IMG/VR virus record: IMGVR_UViG_3300049491_000829
Location: 1-64,000 of that record
DNA length: 64,000 nucleotides
DNA from: a virus
Strand: one strand, 5' to 3'
Part shown: positions 17,113 to 25,722 of the stretch, piece after piece
How the letters are laid out: each line of letters opens with the position of its first letter
How positions within the stretch are numbered: position 1 is the first letter of the stretch
Translations under genes and position numbers: made by a program
The notes under the pieces: model-generated
Database searches by the model: none
Told to the model about the DNA's origin: nothing
What the model saw: the letters and a program-made list of their open reading frames with translations, nothing else

Positions 17113-18584
17113 AAGACGTAGATTTGATTATAAAGAACAAAGGATATCTAACAGGCGATACTTTTTTTGACACCTTTATCGGACCCAAGCTTGAGGAAAG
17201 CGACGAAAGTAATCGAAGAATTATGGATCGAGTTCGTCGGGTTTTCCAATGTGCAAACAAAATTAGCGAAGTCGTAAGAAGACATCGCAACGCTTTAATT
17301 GGTACACCACCTTCTTACAATTTTGGCAATACCTCAGACGCGCAAGCACAAGCGATCGCAGAACAACTAAAATCTTTGATGAAAGAATGGCAACGCTTGA
17401 ATCTTTTCCAAGATGGGGCGCAGTCAAATCCTGTAAATAAAGCAATTGACGATTGCTTGACGACTGGATATGGATATTTAAGATTGTGGAGTCCGTTAAA
17501 GTATGTGCGATCGCAGAATCCGTTTAAACAAGTCGCGATGCATTCGCCCGATCCTTTGAGCGTTGAGATTAAACGAGATGCTGACGGATTTAGCAAGCAA
17601 ATCCGTTACGCTTACTACGACGAAGATGGAAAGCGCTTTTTTGAGGTGCAAGAAATAAGTGCCGAAACGGACTTTACGACAATATGGACAGAAGACGAAA
17701 AGCGCGATCGCGTCAAAATGGTAGACGCGCTGACAGGGCTAGAGTACGACGAAATTAATTTAAATCTTGGAGGTAGATATACAATTCACGAATTCAGGCG
17801 ATCGCCTTTGATCACAGACACAATACGCAGGGCACAAGATGCAATTAATTATGCGTTGACGCTAGTTCCATCACTCAACGAGTACTCAGGATTTCTACTG
17901 CACTTGATTCTTAACGGACAACCACCTGGAGAATGGCAAAAAGATGCAGCAACAGGTAAAGACAAGTTTGTCCCTGATGCTGCTGTAAAAATGTCGCCAG
18001 GGTCTATTAACTATATACAGGGTGTTCCTTTGTACAAGGAAGATAGCGAAAATCCAACAGGCTATACAAATCCTCAAGTTGACACGACACAGCCAGCGAC
18101 GATCGCGCATCTATTCGAGACGTACAAACTGTTCTCCTCAGTAATATATGAGTCAGTCGGTCAAGGGCACATCTTAAATAGTGACATGCAAATTTCAGGA
18201 TTGAGCAGACAGCAACAGCGAAGCGACTTTAAAATTGCATTACTTGAAGATGCAACAACTATTGAGCTAGTTCTTAGCGATGCATACATGGCAGCGTTGT
18301 TAATGCTCAATCGCGATCGCCCTCAAGATTATTTAGATATTAATTTAGATATCGATCTAAAAATCCACACTGGGGAAATGTTACCAGAGGATAGAAATAC
18401 TGTAAGAAATGATTACACTGCTGGGTTACTTTCAAGACAAACCGCGATCGCATCTCAGGGACATGTCGAAGATACTGCGACTGAAATCGAAACAATCGAA
18501 TCAGAACTTGAAACGTATAAAGACTCGCTAACTCCAAGAACTAATAAAGCCACATCGATAAGTAACGAATCTAACAAAATTTAG
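17109..18584 (+). CDS. Portal protein
   Basis: 491 residues from a TTG start that overlaps the previous stop (TTGA) and has an AAGGAG ribosome site 8 bases upstream. The pattern of an N-terminal NRRIMDRVRRVFQ segment, a central beta region with SPDPLSVE and RYAYYDEDGKRFFEV, long helices (LFETYKLFSSVIYESVG, SGLSRQQQRSDF) and an acidic end fits phage portal proteins of the SPP1/gp6 type, the dodecameric DNA channel at the capsid vertex. It is next to terminase but on the opposite strand, and far from the capsid genes. Confidence 0.75.
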   Translation: MKDVDLIIKNKGYLTGDTFFDTFIGPKLEESDESNRRIMDRVRRVFQCANKISEVVRRHRNALIGTPPSYNFGNTSDAQAQAIAEQLKSLMKEWQRLNLFQDGAQSNPVNKAIDDCLTTGYGYLRLWSPLKYVRSQNPFKQVAMHSPDPLSVEIKRDADGFSKQIRYAYYDEDGKRFFEVQEISAETDFTTIWTEDEKRDRVKMVDALTGLEYDEINLNLGGRYTIHEFRRSPLITDTIRRAQDAINYALTLVPSLNEYSGFLLHLILNGQPPGEWQKDAATGKDKFVPDAAVKMSPGSINYIQGVPLYKEDSENPTGYTNPQVDTTQPATIAHLFETYKLFSSVIYESVGQGHILNSDMQISGLSRQQQRSDFKIALLEDATTIELVLSDAYMAALLMLNRDRPQDYLDINLDIDLKIHTGEMLPEDRNTVRNDYTAGLLSRQTAIASQGHVEDTATEIETIESELETYKDSLTPRTNKATSISNESNKI

Positions 18585-18589
18585 GCACA

Positions 18590-18620
18590 AAAAAATGCAG
18601 TAGCACTAACTGCATTTTGT
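18590..18620. terminator. Terminator hairpin after the portal gene
   Basis: AAAAATGCAGT (18591-18601) pairs with ACTGCATTTT (18608-18617). Poly-A on the left and T-rich on the right allow intrinsic termination in either direction, between the convergent portal and terminase genes. Confidence 0.65.
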
Positions 18621-18677
18621 TAAGCAAAAGGGCATCTATCCAAGCTATAAGCATAGTAAAATTATACTATGCAATCG

Positions 18678-18700
18678 CACTTAGGGAAAAGTTTCCCTAA
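18678..18700. repeat. Dispersed palindrome, copy 8
   Basis: Centre AG; the right arm provides the stop codon (TAG) of the terminase gene and is cut short. Confidence 0.85.
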
Positions 18701-20235
18701 CCACCGATACTAAAACTAGTCGCAGGTAATCTCTTCGCACTGCGATTTTTCTTTGCATAATACAAAATCAATTGTCCAGCGCTGTCAACTTGGTCATCAG
18801 TCGATCCATTGGGGAAAGTTATAAATTCCGTTTCAACATCATCTGCAATACTATTATCTGGCAACCAGATATTGCCAGACTCAAAATAAGGCGCGATCGC
18901 CCTTGCTCTAATTTCTTTATCATCTTTGGGAGATATTGCAACTATTCCTGAAAACACTTCTTTCAAATCCTCAATAATGTCTGCACCTGATGCTTTTTTT
19001 TCTATCAATTTTCGACTGATAAAGCCCAGATACGAATACTCTTCAACCATATCTCGAATCATTTGTTTTGTCTCAGAAAAGCCGCAGCGCTTGCGTTTTT
19101 GATGAATCAAGTAAAAATTAGGATATGCGATCGCCCATAGTTGCACAACGACATAAGACGCGGTTTTACTTGTGGAGCCAAACGACGGATCGACTGATAT
19201 TGCTAATTCATATTTACCAGGCAGATTCTGCCATTTTTGCCATTTTGCTAGTGAGAAAATACCCCCTTCCAATGGTGCAGGTTCCTGATCGTGCCTGCCA
19301 GAGTACATATACGCACCTAGCTTTTGTCTGGCTGAGTCGTCTTCTTCCTTCCCAAATCTATCAGGATGTAAATAGGGTCCAAGCATCTCTTTTATCTCGT
19401 TCCCGTCTTTGTCTCGGAAAATTGCACTTTCTGGCGATCGCTCTATTGTTCTACCACTACGAGGAAATACAATTGTTTCTGTTTTCTCACAGCGCGTTGG
19501 TAGTTTGATTAATTTCCACTTTGGAGCGTCAGGACTTGATAGCTCATAACCTGAGATGTCGTCTTGGTGGGTGCGCTGCTGCACTATAATAATTGCTGTC
19601 GTTTTAGGATCGTTCTGTCGGGTTGTGCTGTAATCCTTCCACTTTTTCTTGCAGCCTTCGCGAATTACGTCTGACTCTACTTTCTCCGGATTGTTTAAGT
19701 CATCACCAATAATTCTTAATGCGCCAACCCCCGTGACGCTTCCATCTGCACCACGGGCGTACATCAAGCCTTGGGAATTATTACTAAATTCCTTAACTCG
19801 ATTGCGATCGTCGCTCAATATGCATTGCTTCTGCGACAACTGCTGATACCATGCGGAACCAACTACTTGTCTACGCTTGTAACTGTGTTCTTGTGCCAAG
19901 TCGCTGGAGTAGGACATACAAAGATACGACATACTAGGCGATCGCAACCATTCCCATGCAGGGAAAAACACGCTCACTATCAAAGACTTGAGCGATCGCG
20001 GCATGACGTTAATAATTAATCTCTTATTCCTTCCTTCTGCGATTTCCTCCAATTCTTCGCAAATCAATTCGTGATGCCAATTCCACTTCAACGGCGTAGC
20101 TGGCTCCAAGATTCTCCAAGCTTCAAAACAAAACTCTATCAGCGATCGCTTGCAAAGTTCATTCCGCAAATCTAGCTCTTTCTCAATCTCTTTTTGTCTC
20201 TCATTGGCATCGCGAATCGTTGCTACTGTTACCAT
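18697..20235 (-). CDS. terL: Terminase large subunit
   Basis: 512 residues. The ATPase domain shows an adenine-binding region (LKWNWHHELICEEL), a Walker A-type NVMPRSLKS (76-84), MSYSSDLAQEHS, and a Walker B region near LRIIGDDLNNPE. Nuclease domain motifs start at LAISVDPSFGS. The protein cuts and pumps phage DNA into the prohead through the portal. Its start overlaps the small-subunit gene by 7 bases. Confidence 0.9.
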   Translation of the reverse strand: MVTVATIRDANERQKEIEKELDLRNELCKRSLIEFCFEAWRILEPATPLKWNWHHELICEELEEIAEGRNKRLIINVMPRSLKSLIVSVFFPAWEWLRSPSMSYLCMSYSSDLAQEHSYKRRQVVGSAWYQQLSQKQCILSDDRNRVKEFSNNSQGLMYARGADGSVTGVGALRIIGDDLNNPEKVESDVIREGCKKKWKDYSTTRQNDPKTTAIIIVQQRTHQDDISGYELSSPDAPKWKLIKLPTRCEKTETIVFPRSGRTIERSPESAIFRDKDGNEIKEMLGPYLHPDRFGKEEDDSARQKLGAYMYSGRHDQEPAPLEGGIFSLAKWQKWQNLPGKYELAISVDPSFGSTSKTASYVVVQLWAIAYPNFYLIHQKRKRCGFSETKQMIRDMVEEYSYLGFISRKLIEKKASGADIIEDLKEVFSGIVAISPKDDKEIRARAIAPYFESGNIWLPDNSIADDVETEFITFPNGSTDDQVDSAGQLILYYAKKNRSAKRLPATSFSIGG

Positions 20236-20789
20236 CTACTCTTGTTTCCAACTAGCTTAACTAGCTCATCAGTGGACATATTCGCAGGCTCCAGCAAATC
20301 ATCATCACTAACAGGTACAGGCAAAACGTCAATAATATTTGCTGGTAATTTTGGCTGCAACGCTGCAAGAACTTGGGAGTAAACAGAACCATTTATTTGT
20401 TCGGATAAGTAAACAAAAATCTCAATAATTTTTCTACTAATGATTTCTGCTTCGTGCTGATTCTTGCCCCATGTTTCTGGGAATCTACGCTCTAACATCC
20501 ACGCGGCTGCTCTCCAGTCATCGTCCCCTTTTGAGCGTACCTGCCGGACTAACCCTATTTCAGAATAAGCGATCGCCTCTTCAACTTTCACTGCAAAATC
20601 GTAATACTTCCCGCTTCCTTCCTTTTCCCCTCTTGCTCGCCATTTGTTAAAAGTATCGTAATGAACGCCAGCGTAAGCACACGCTGACTTCATTCCAACA
20701 CACTGACGAATCGCAAGAAGCAGTCTTTGCTTCTTTTCCTCAGTAAATTTAGAAATTGGATATGAATTCTCTCTTTTCCTAGTCGTCAT
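20229..20789 (-). CDS. terS: Terminase small subunit
   Basis: 186 residues from ATG 20789, chosen because GAGGA lies just upstream; a longer frame to 20804 lacks this. The N-terminal helix-turn-helix (about 16-50: RLLLAIRQCVGMKSACAYAG, then HYDTFNKWR) and the WMLERRFPETWG motif are typical of small terminase subunits that recognise the packaging site. The C-terminal part is acidic and helical, suited to contacting TerL, whose gene overlaps. Confidence 0.8.
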   Translation of the reverse strand: MTTRKRENSYPISKFTEEKKQRLLLAIRQCVGMKSACAYAGVHYDTFNKWRARGEKEGSGKYYDFAVKVEEAIAYSEIGLVRQVRSKGDDDWRAAAWMLERRFPETWGKNQHEAEIISRKIIEIFVYLSEQINGSVYSQVLAALQPKLPANIIDVLPVPVSDDDLLEPANMSTDELVKLVGNKSRW

Positions 20790-20801
20790 TTTAATTCCTC
20801 T

Positions 20802-20826
20802 CACTTAGGGAAACTTTTCCCTAAGT
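20802..20826. repeat. Dispersed palindrome, copy 9
   Basis: Centre CT; in the divergent space upstream of terS. Confidence 0.88.
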
Positions 20827-20878
20827 TACCACTAAATATAATATCTCTTATTATCTCAAATAGAATACTTCTCAGCCA

Positions 20879-20907
20879 TTGACAATCTATGTCGTTAATG
20901 ACATACT
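20879..20907 (+). promoter_or_regulatory. Promoter with shared operator, upstream of DUF932 gene
   Basis: -35 TTGACA (20879-20884), 17-bp spacer, -10 CATACT (20902-20907). Dyad TATGTC-GTTAAT-GACATA at 20888-20905. The DUF932 start is 43 bases downstream. Confidence 0.78.
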
Positions 20908-20949
20908 TTATTTAGTTGAGTAAATAAACGTTTGACAAGGAAAGGTAAA

Positions 20950-22086
20950 ATGACAAGATTAGTTTTTGGGAATTCGGTTAATACAGATAGCAGCTTCAAA
21001 AACAATTCTGAGATTGACAAGTTTGGGGAAGCAGAACGATCGCTTGCTGCGTCGGAAATCAGAGAGCGGATTGCAGCGACAGGAGGAGCAAAAAAGCTCT
21101 TAAATCCTGAGAGATTGTATAAAGGAATCGGGGCGTTAGTCTCGAATGATATGAGCATTGACGAGCAACTGTCGAAAGCTAAATTAGATTGGGGCGTAGG
21201 CAAAAGTGCAATTAGATACGGAGAAATGTTTGAATATGCAGATACAGCAGCCCAAGCTATTTACAGAGAAGATAACGGGCAATTGCTGACAACAACAAGC
21301 GGCGATCGCTGGACACCCTTTCAAAACGAAGAAATTGTTACAACATTTAATCAATTCTGTAACGACGGAGGAATTGAAATTGAACGATTGGGCAGCTTAA
21401 AAGGTGGGAAGCTAATTTTTGCAAGCGCGATCGCAAACGAATCCTTTGATGTCCTCAACAGTGGCGACGCACTAGCCGCGAGAGTAATTCTTACTAACTC
21501 GCATGAATACGGCAAAGGTTTAACAGTTAAGCTCAACGCAATTAGACTTGTTTGTTGCAACGGACTTACTCAAACTGTAAAAGTTGGCTTTCAAACAATT
21601 TCTCATAGAGCCGCGTTTTCAGAAATTCAAGTCCGAGAAATTTTAGAAAAGTCTAAAACATCGTTTGCAGAATTTGCACAAACAGCGCAAGACTTAGCCC
21701 AAATTCAAATATCCAACAGCGAAGCACATGATTTACTCATCACCTCGCAAGCTCTAAGAGGCGATCGCGACAAGTCCTTGGAAGACCAGCCTAGAATAAT
21801 CCAAAAAGCTTATAGCAACTTTGTCAACGACACTGCAACAGGCGGCAATCTAGAATCAGCGCATGGTACAGCGTGGGGATTGGTCAACGCAGTCACAGAG
21901 CATGTAAATCACGACTCCAACGTTCGAGGCGGAGTCGAAACCCACATAAATAGCCTTTGGTATGGAACCAAAGCGAATACTCAGCAAAGTTTTGTGACCC
22001 ATGTAATTAGCTCAATCGACTTCGCAAATCAACGCGCTGCACAAAAACACTTACAGCGCGAAGCCCAGGCTGTAAGAGCATTCTAA
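20950..22086 (+). CDS. DUF932-family protein
   Basis: 378 residues from ATG 20950, preceded by AAAGGT; an upstream TTG frame is not needed. Motifs such as TTTSGDRWTPFQNEE and a central VILTNSHEYGKGLTVKLNAIRLVCCNG-type region (written here in part) match DUF932, a common phage and plasmid protein of unknown function with repeats reminiscent of nucleic-acid handling proteins. It is driven by an operator-bearing promoter, which suggests an early gene. A role in DNA metabolism or host take-over is inferred. Confidence 0.75.
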   Translation: MTRLVFGNSVNTDSSFKNNSEIDKFGEAERSLAASEIRERIAATGGAKKLLNPERLYKGIGALVSNDMSIDEQLSKAKLDWGVGKSAIRYGEMFEYADTAAQAIYREDNGQLLTTTSGDRWTPFQNEEIVTTFNQFCNDGGIEIERLGSLKGGKLIFASAIANESFDVLNSGDALAARVILTNSHEYGKGLTVKLNAIRLVCCNGLTQTVKVGFQTISHRAAFSEIQVREILEKSKTSFAEFAQTAQDLAQIQISNSEAHDLLITSQALRGDRDKSLEDQPRIIQKAYSNFVNDTATGGNLESAHGTAWGLVNAVTEHVNHDSNVRGGVETHINSLWYGTKANTQQSFVTHVISSIDFANQRAAQKHLQREAQAVRAF

Positions 22087-22094
22087 CTATTTTT

Positions 22095-22119
22095 CACTTA
22101 GGGAAAAGTTTCTCTAAGC
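22095..22119. repeat. Dispersed palindrome, copy 10
   Basis: Centre AG; 8 bases after the DUF932 stop and just before a normal intrinsic terminator. Confidence 0.85.
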
Positions 22120-22141
22120 TGATTCACAGAAAAATATAGGG

Positions 22142-22172
22142 GAAAGCCGGGTGGTATAATCCGGCTTTTTCT
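22142..22172 (+). terminator. Intrinsic terminator after DUF932 gene
   Basis: GAAAGCCGG pairs with CCGGCTTTTT across a 10-base loop, with a T run. Its presence right next to palindrome copy 10 suggests the palindrome is not simply a terminator. Confidence 0.85.
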
Positions 22173-22206
22173 GTTATCTTTTAATTGTTAATTGTGTTCT
22201 CATGGC

Positions 22207-22235
22207 TTGCACTTTTATGTACAGCCTGACATACT
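22207..22235 (+). promoter_or_regulatory. Promoter with shared operator, upstream of 22265 gene
   Basis: -35 TTGCAC (22207-22212), 17-bp spacer, -10 CATACT (22230-22235). The dyad has one mismatch: TATGTA-CAGCCT-GACATA (22216-22233). Confidence 0.75.
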
Positions 22236-22264
22236 AAGTTAATAACCAAGGCAAAAAAGGCAAA

Positions 22265-23140
22265 ATGGCACGTTCCAAACTATCTTTCTCAGATGTTTCC
22301 AAGGTATTTAAAGCATTAAATTTAAAATTGATGCAAAGTACTAAAGGATATTCCGTAAACGTAAAAAAGAAAATTCACACTTTCCCGACTCTACAAGCAG
22401 CAACAGATTTTATTCTTGCTTATGAGCCTGGTACTAAGTCGTCAAAAATTATCGTTACTGAAATTGCCTGTATTCCTTGCGTAGCTTATGAAATGCAAGC
22501 TTTCCAAGCAATATTAGAAGCAATATTAGAGGAGATTGGAGACTGGATTGAGACGACTGTTGCTGACGCGCCTGAGACAGCGAGAGTTTACACAACAGCG
22601 ACAGAGAAGTATGACATTCCAGAGATTACAGTTTCTAGTTACTGGATTAATTTAATGTCGGGTTCCAAACGCCAATGGAGAGTCATAGAATCGCTGGACG
22701 CAGAAAGACAAATAAAAGCTTGTAAAGACGCAAAGTACAGCGCTGTCAATGAAGATGAATGGCAGACCGTACAGATGTATCAACTTCCTTACGTTAAAGA
22801 ATTAGACAAAGCAATTTCAAGAACAGCAGCAAAAATCAAAGCATTCAAAGAAAAGAAAAAAGCTGAAAAAATTTCTGAGGCAATTGGCAAAAATGGCAAA
22901 CCTAAAGCAGTAAAGGAAAATGGCGAGTACAAGCCTGGGATGACAACGAAAGAAGTAACGCCAGGCTCAAAAATTGACAAAATTATTCAGATGCTTGGAC
23001 AAGGCACAACAATGGAAGAATTAAGCTCTGCTATTGGCAAAGATATGACAGCATCCTACGTTGCTCAACGTCTTGCATTACGTGGCTATGGATTAAAAAA
23101 AGAAGTAGGCAGCGATCGCTACCTACTTGTTAAGCCCTAA
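22265..23140 (+). CDS. Hypothetical protein with C-terminal winged-helix-like domain
   Basis: 291 residues. The N-terminus (about 10-75) contains a region, SVNVKKKIHTFPTLQAATDF, that could be a small beta-alpha DNA-binding unit. The middle (about 85-190) is helical. A Lys-rich segment (about 195-235) leads into a C-terminal helix-turn-helix (KIDKIIQMLGQGTTMEELSS, then YVAQRLALRGYGLKK), similar in pattern to DUF3489-type domains. Driven by an operator-bearing promoter. Likely a DNA-binding protein; a candidate regulator but not shown. Confidence 0.6.
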   Translation: MARSKLSFSDVSKVFKALNLKLMQSTKGYSVNVKKKIHTFPTLQAATDFILAYEPGTKSSKIIVTEIACIPCVAYEMQAFQAILEAILEEIGDWIETTVADAPETARVYTTATEKYDIPEITVSSYWINLMSGSKRQWRVIESLDAERQIKACKDAKYSAVNEDEWQTVQMYQLPYVKELDKAISRTAAKIKAFKEKKKAEKISEAIGKNGKPKAVKENGEYKPGMTTKEVTPGSKIDKIIQMLGQGTTMEELSSAIGKDMTASYVAQRLALRGYGLKKEVGSDRYLLVKP

Positions 23141-23157
23141 TTATTTGCGCTAACGGG

Positions 23158-23907
23158 TCATTTGATAGCAATCCACGCAGCAAATTGACCCCAACGCCAG
23201 ATGCATTCACTTTGCACAAATCCTGTATATCTTAAACTTTCTTCATTTTGAAAAGCAGTCCAAGGCACTAGAACCCCTTCTAAGCTTAAGCGTTTGCGCT
23301 GTATCTCATATTCTGTGTAGCCATTTTCAAATTTTAAAGAATAATAAACCTTTGTCAAAATATCATCAATATCAGCCGTTTTTGCTAAAGTTTTCTCTAC
23401 AAGGATAAAAGCGCCGCCACGATTCAAGCTTCGATAAATCCGGCGCAATAATTGCAAGCGATACTCCACAGGGATGAATTGCAGCGTCAGGACAGACATT
23501 ACAACGCTATTCTGCCCTTGGGGAAAATCAACCCGCAAATCTAAATTATCAATGCTAACGCGATCGCGTACATCTTTGAATCGCTCCTGACATACTTTTA
23601 TCATTGCGTCGCTACGATCTATCATCTTATATCTAATATCGGGTTGCAATCGCGACAGCAATCTAGCGATTGTCTCACCCCTGCTACAACCTAAGTCTAA
23701 AATTGCACCCTTGTTTGTCGCAAAATTAACAGCGAATTCTACGACAAGCGATCGCATCACATCATAATCAGGGATCGAACGCTGTAACATCTCTTCAAAT
23801 ACATCCGCTACTTGCTCGTTAAACTCCCAATTACTTGGCATCGCGATCGCTTCAGGAGTATTTTGCAGTTGGGGAAACGTTTCCCTAAGTGGATTCTCGT
23901 TTTGCAT
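23158..23907 (-). CDS. CmoA-like carboxy-SAM synthase
   Basis: 249 residues, the same length as E. coli CmoA (247), and similar along the whole chain: FNEQVADVFEEMLQRSIPDY (29-48) against CmoA [20 protein letters not shown], SAM motif I LDLGCSRG (70-77), LTLQFIPVEYRLQLL, NRGGAFILVEK, and ENGYTEYEIQRKR against ANGYSELEISQKR. The Arg of that last motif (Arg206, CmoA Arg199) binds the carboxylate of carboxy-SAM in CmoA, as I recall. CmoA turns SAM and prephenate into carboxy-SAM, normally for CmoB to modify tRNA U34. No CmoB is seen here; instead the gene closes an operon with a C5 DNA methyltransferase. Overlaps the previous gene by 23 bases. It could also be a plain methyltransferase or act on tRNA. 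Confidence 0.78.
   Translation of the reverse strand: MQNENPLRETFPQLQNTPEAIAMPSNWEFNEQVADVFEEMLQRSIPDYDVMRSLVVEFAVNFATNKGAILDLGCSRGETIARLLSRLQPDIRYKMIDRSDAMIKVCQERFKDVRDRVSIDNLDLRVDFPQGQNSVVMSVLTLQFIPVEYRLQLLRRIYRSLNRGGAFILVEKTLAKTADIDDILTKVYYSLKFENGYTEYEIQRKRLSLEGVLVPWTAFQNEESLRYTGFVQSECIWRWGQFAAWIAIK
23868..23891. repeat. Dispersed palindrome, copy 11 (coding, degenerate)
   Basis: A diverged copy with centre ACGT. It lies across the overlap of two genes and encodes the PLRETFPQL segment near the N-terminus of the CmoA-like protein. Confidence 0.7.
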
Positions 23908-24382
23908 GATTTAAAATTAGCTTTGGCTTAGGAACAATTGTTAGATAGCGATCGCTGATTACAGCAGTGACAGTTTGCTTTGATTTGAGCTTTGCACGAA
24001 AATAACCTTTGATAAATAAAGCAAAAGGCTTAACATTCTTTGTTTGCGAAACAATCTTTATAGTGACTTGGTTTCGCAACTTACTTTTAGCAACAAGTTC
24101 GCCAGCTATTAAAAATGTATTTACTTTAATACTAGGATGCGGACTGTCTGCGTCTGCAATAGTCCTGCAAACAAACAATGTTAGCTCTCCTGTCTGTGGA
24201 TTTGTACGAGGATAGACTGTAAGTCTTAGTAGTTTTGTACTATCTACTTTTAAAAAGGCGCGTTTTGCAGATTGAACGAAAATAATAGGGATTGAATAAG
24301 TGTCAGTTATAGCAGCGTACCCAGTTTCAAAAGGAATAATGTTAGCAAGGATAACGCCTACAGCTTGAGAGTAAAATTCCAT
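23885..24382 (-). CDS. Hypothetical protein between methyltransferase and CmoA-like gene
   Basis: 165 residues, no known family. Predicted beta-rich: LLRLTVYPRTNPQTGELTLF, KVNTFLIAGELVAKS, VTIKIVSQ and KQTVTAVISDRYLTI. The start codon shares a base with the methyltransferase stop (TAATG) and its end overlaps the CmoA-like gene by 23 bases, so all three are made from one message. The conserved position suggests a functional partner of the modification system (for example an adaptor or nucleic-acid-binding subunit), but this is a guess. Confidence 0.65.
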   Translation of the reverse strand: MEFYSQAVGVILANIIPFETGYAAITDTYSIPIIFVQSAKRAFLKVDSTKLLRLTVYPRTNPQTGELTLFVCRTIADADSPHPSIKVNTFLIAGELVAKSKLRNQVTIKIVSQTKNVKPFALFIKGYFRAKLKSKQTVTAVISDRYLTIVPKPKLILNHAKREST

Positions 24383-25383
24383 TAGTTAGTTTGTTGTAAC
24401 AGTCTTTTACACAAGCTACCAGCGATCGCGGACATTGCCAACGGTGGGACAGCGCGTCCTAGACGTTCCCAATTCTCTGCATCTGTTCCACCTAGATAAA
24501 AATCGTCAGGGAAGGAACATATTTTTTTGAGTTCGGGAATTGTGAACTGCCTTGTTTCTCCTGTATCTGATTTAATCCAACCACCACCAGAAAAATATGC
24601 GGATTCAAAGCGACCGTAATCATGTGCCATTATTGTAGGAGAAGGGCGATCGCTCGATTTATAATTAAATGCAGAACCACTGTGTTTTACGTAGCGGATA
24701 TGAGGTAATACGTCTTTCACGCTGTAAGTATAAGGAAGAGGACGCGGGAAAACAGGCTGTATCTTCAAATCCTTGCGGATACCCATGAAGAAAACACGAT
24801 CGCGCATCTGCGGTACTCTCAAATACTGACAATCAATCTTGCTACAAATAACACTGTATCCACAATCTTTCAAAGCTTGGACAATCTCAACAAAATAGCC
24901 TTTTGCTTTCCCTTTTACTAGACCTGCAACATTTTCAGCAATGAACCCCTTTGGCTGTAACTCTTTGAGTATTCGCGAGTATTCAAAAAATAAATCATCT
25001 GACTTTTGAGATTTTTTGCCTGAGTAATGTCTTTTTTTGCCCCAACCTTTATCACCTGAACCTGCGCTAGAGAAACTAGTACAAGGTGGAGAGCCATCTA
25101 AAATATCGATTTTGCCCACTGCTGCAACAATATCTTTTGCTGCAATATCTCGCACATCTCGCGTATCTAGTTTTGTTGTTGAATGATTTGCTTGGTAACA
25201 TGCGATCGCTTCTTCAACAAATTCAGCAGCATACACAACTTCACATCCAGCCAATTTGTAACCCAAACTGCTACCACCGCAGCCTGAGAACAAAGAAGCT
25301 ACTTTAATCCCATTTTTAGGAATTAATGCAATTTCCGCCATGCTTGGCATATAGTAATCAGGTTTATCTTTTTTATAGTTCAT
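24382..25383 (-). CDS. C5-cytosine DNA methyltransferase with Asn-to-Arg change in motif X (possible carboxymethyltransferase)
   Basis: 333 residues with a complete catalytic set: motif I SLFSGCGGSSLG (30-41), catalytic Cys101 in GSPPCTSF, motif VI AENVAG (149-154), QMRDR (192-196), a target-recognition region, then RPSPTIMAH and a CSFPDDF segment. Motif X reads WERLGRAVPPLAM: Arg310 replaces the near-universal Asn of the GN(S/A)V motif, which touches the methionine part of SAM (Asn304 in M.HhaI). In engineered M.MpeI, Lys or Arg at the corresponding Asn allows use of carboxy-SAM, as I recall. A CmoA-like gene lies two genes downstream in the same operon. The likely product is 5-carboxymethylcytosine or, conservatively, 5-methylcytosine. 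Confidence 0.88.
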   Translation of the reverse strand: MNYKKDKPDYYMPSMAEIALIPKNGIKVASLFSGCGGSSLGYKLAGCEVVYAAEFVEEAIACYQANHSTTKLDTRDVRDIAAKDIVAAVGKIDILDGSPPCTSFSSAGSGDKGWGKKRHYSGKKSQKSDDLFFEYSRILKELQPKGFIAENVAGLVKGKAKGYFVEIVQALKDCGYSVICSKIDCQYLRVPQMRDRVFFMGIRKDLKIQPVFPRPLPYTYSVKDVLPHIRYVKHSGSAFNYKSSDRPSPTIMAHDYGRFESAYFSGGGWIKSDTGETRQFTIPELKKICSFPDDFYLGGTDAENWERLGRAVPPLAMSAIAGSLCKRLLQQTN

Positions 25384-25705
25384 TGTTAAACCCCAGATAA
25401 GTCATCGCTTCAAAACCTTTTACACGTTCGTTCGTAATAATAAATTGCTCTTCATATTCGTAGTATCCTTCTTCTAATTCAAATTCTGTCGGGTATCTAA
25501 CCCAGACGTGCTTGATGTCTAAAGGGGAAAAAGGGACTGAGTTATCCTCTTCGTCCTCCTCCTCGCAATAGTCCGAATAATCCGCGATCGCGTAACGGAA
25601 AAACTTATCAATATCTACGTGTCCTTTTGCGTAATAACCCATCAGACTATTACAATCACATTCTCGGACTTCGCACATCTCAAATTCACGCTGCAAATTT
25701 ACCAT
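25373..25705 (-). CDS. Hypothetical acidic protein in the modification operon
   Basis: 110 residues, strongly acidic in the middle (YCEEEDEEDN) and near the C-terminus (ELEEGYYEYEEQF). An N-terminal CEVRECDC cluster could bind metal. Overlaps the methyltransferase start by 11 bases. The charge pattern is like that of DNA-mimic proteins, but no family is recognised and that idea is speculative. Confidence 0.55.
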   Translation of the reverse strand: MVNLQREFEMCEVRECDCNSLMGYYAKGHVDIDKFFRYAIADYSDYCEEEDEEDNSVPFSPLDIKHVWVRYPTEFELEEGYYEYEEQFIITNERVKGFEAMTYLGFNNEL

Positions 25706-25722
25706 TTTTCAATATCCTTGTT

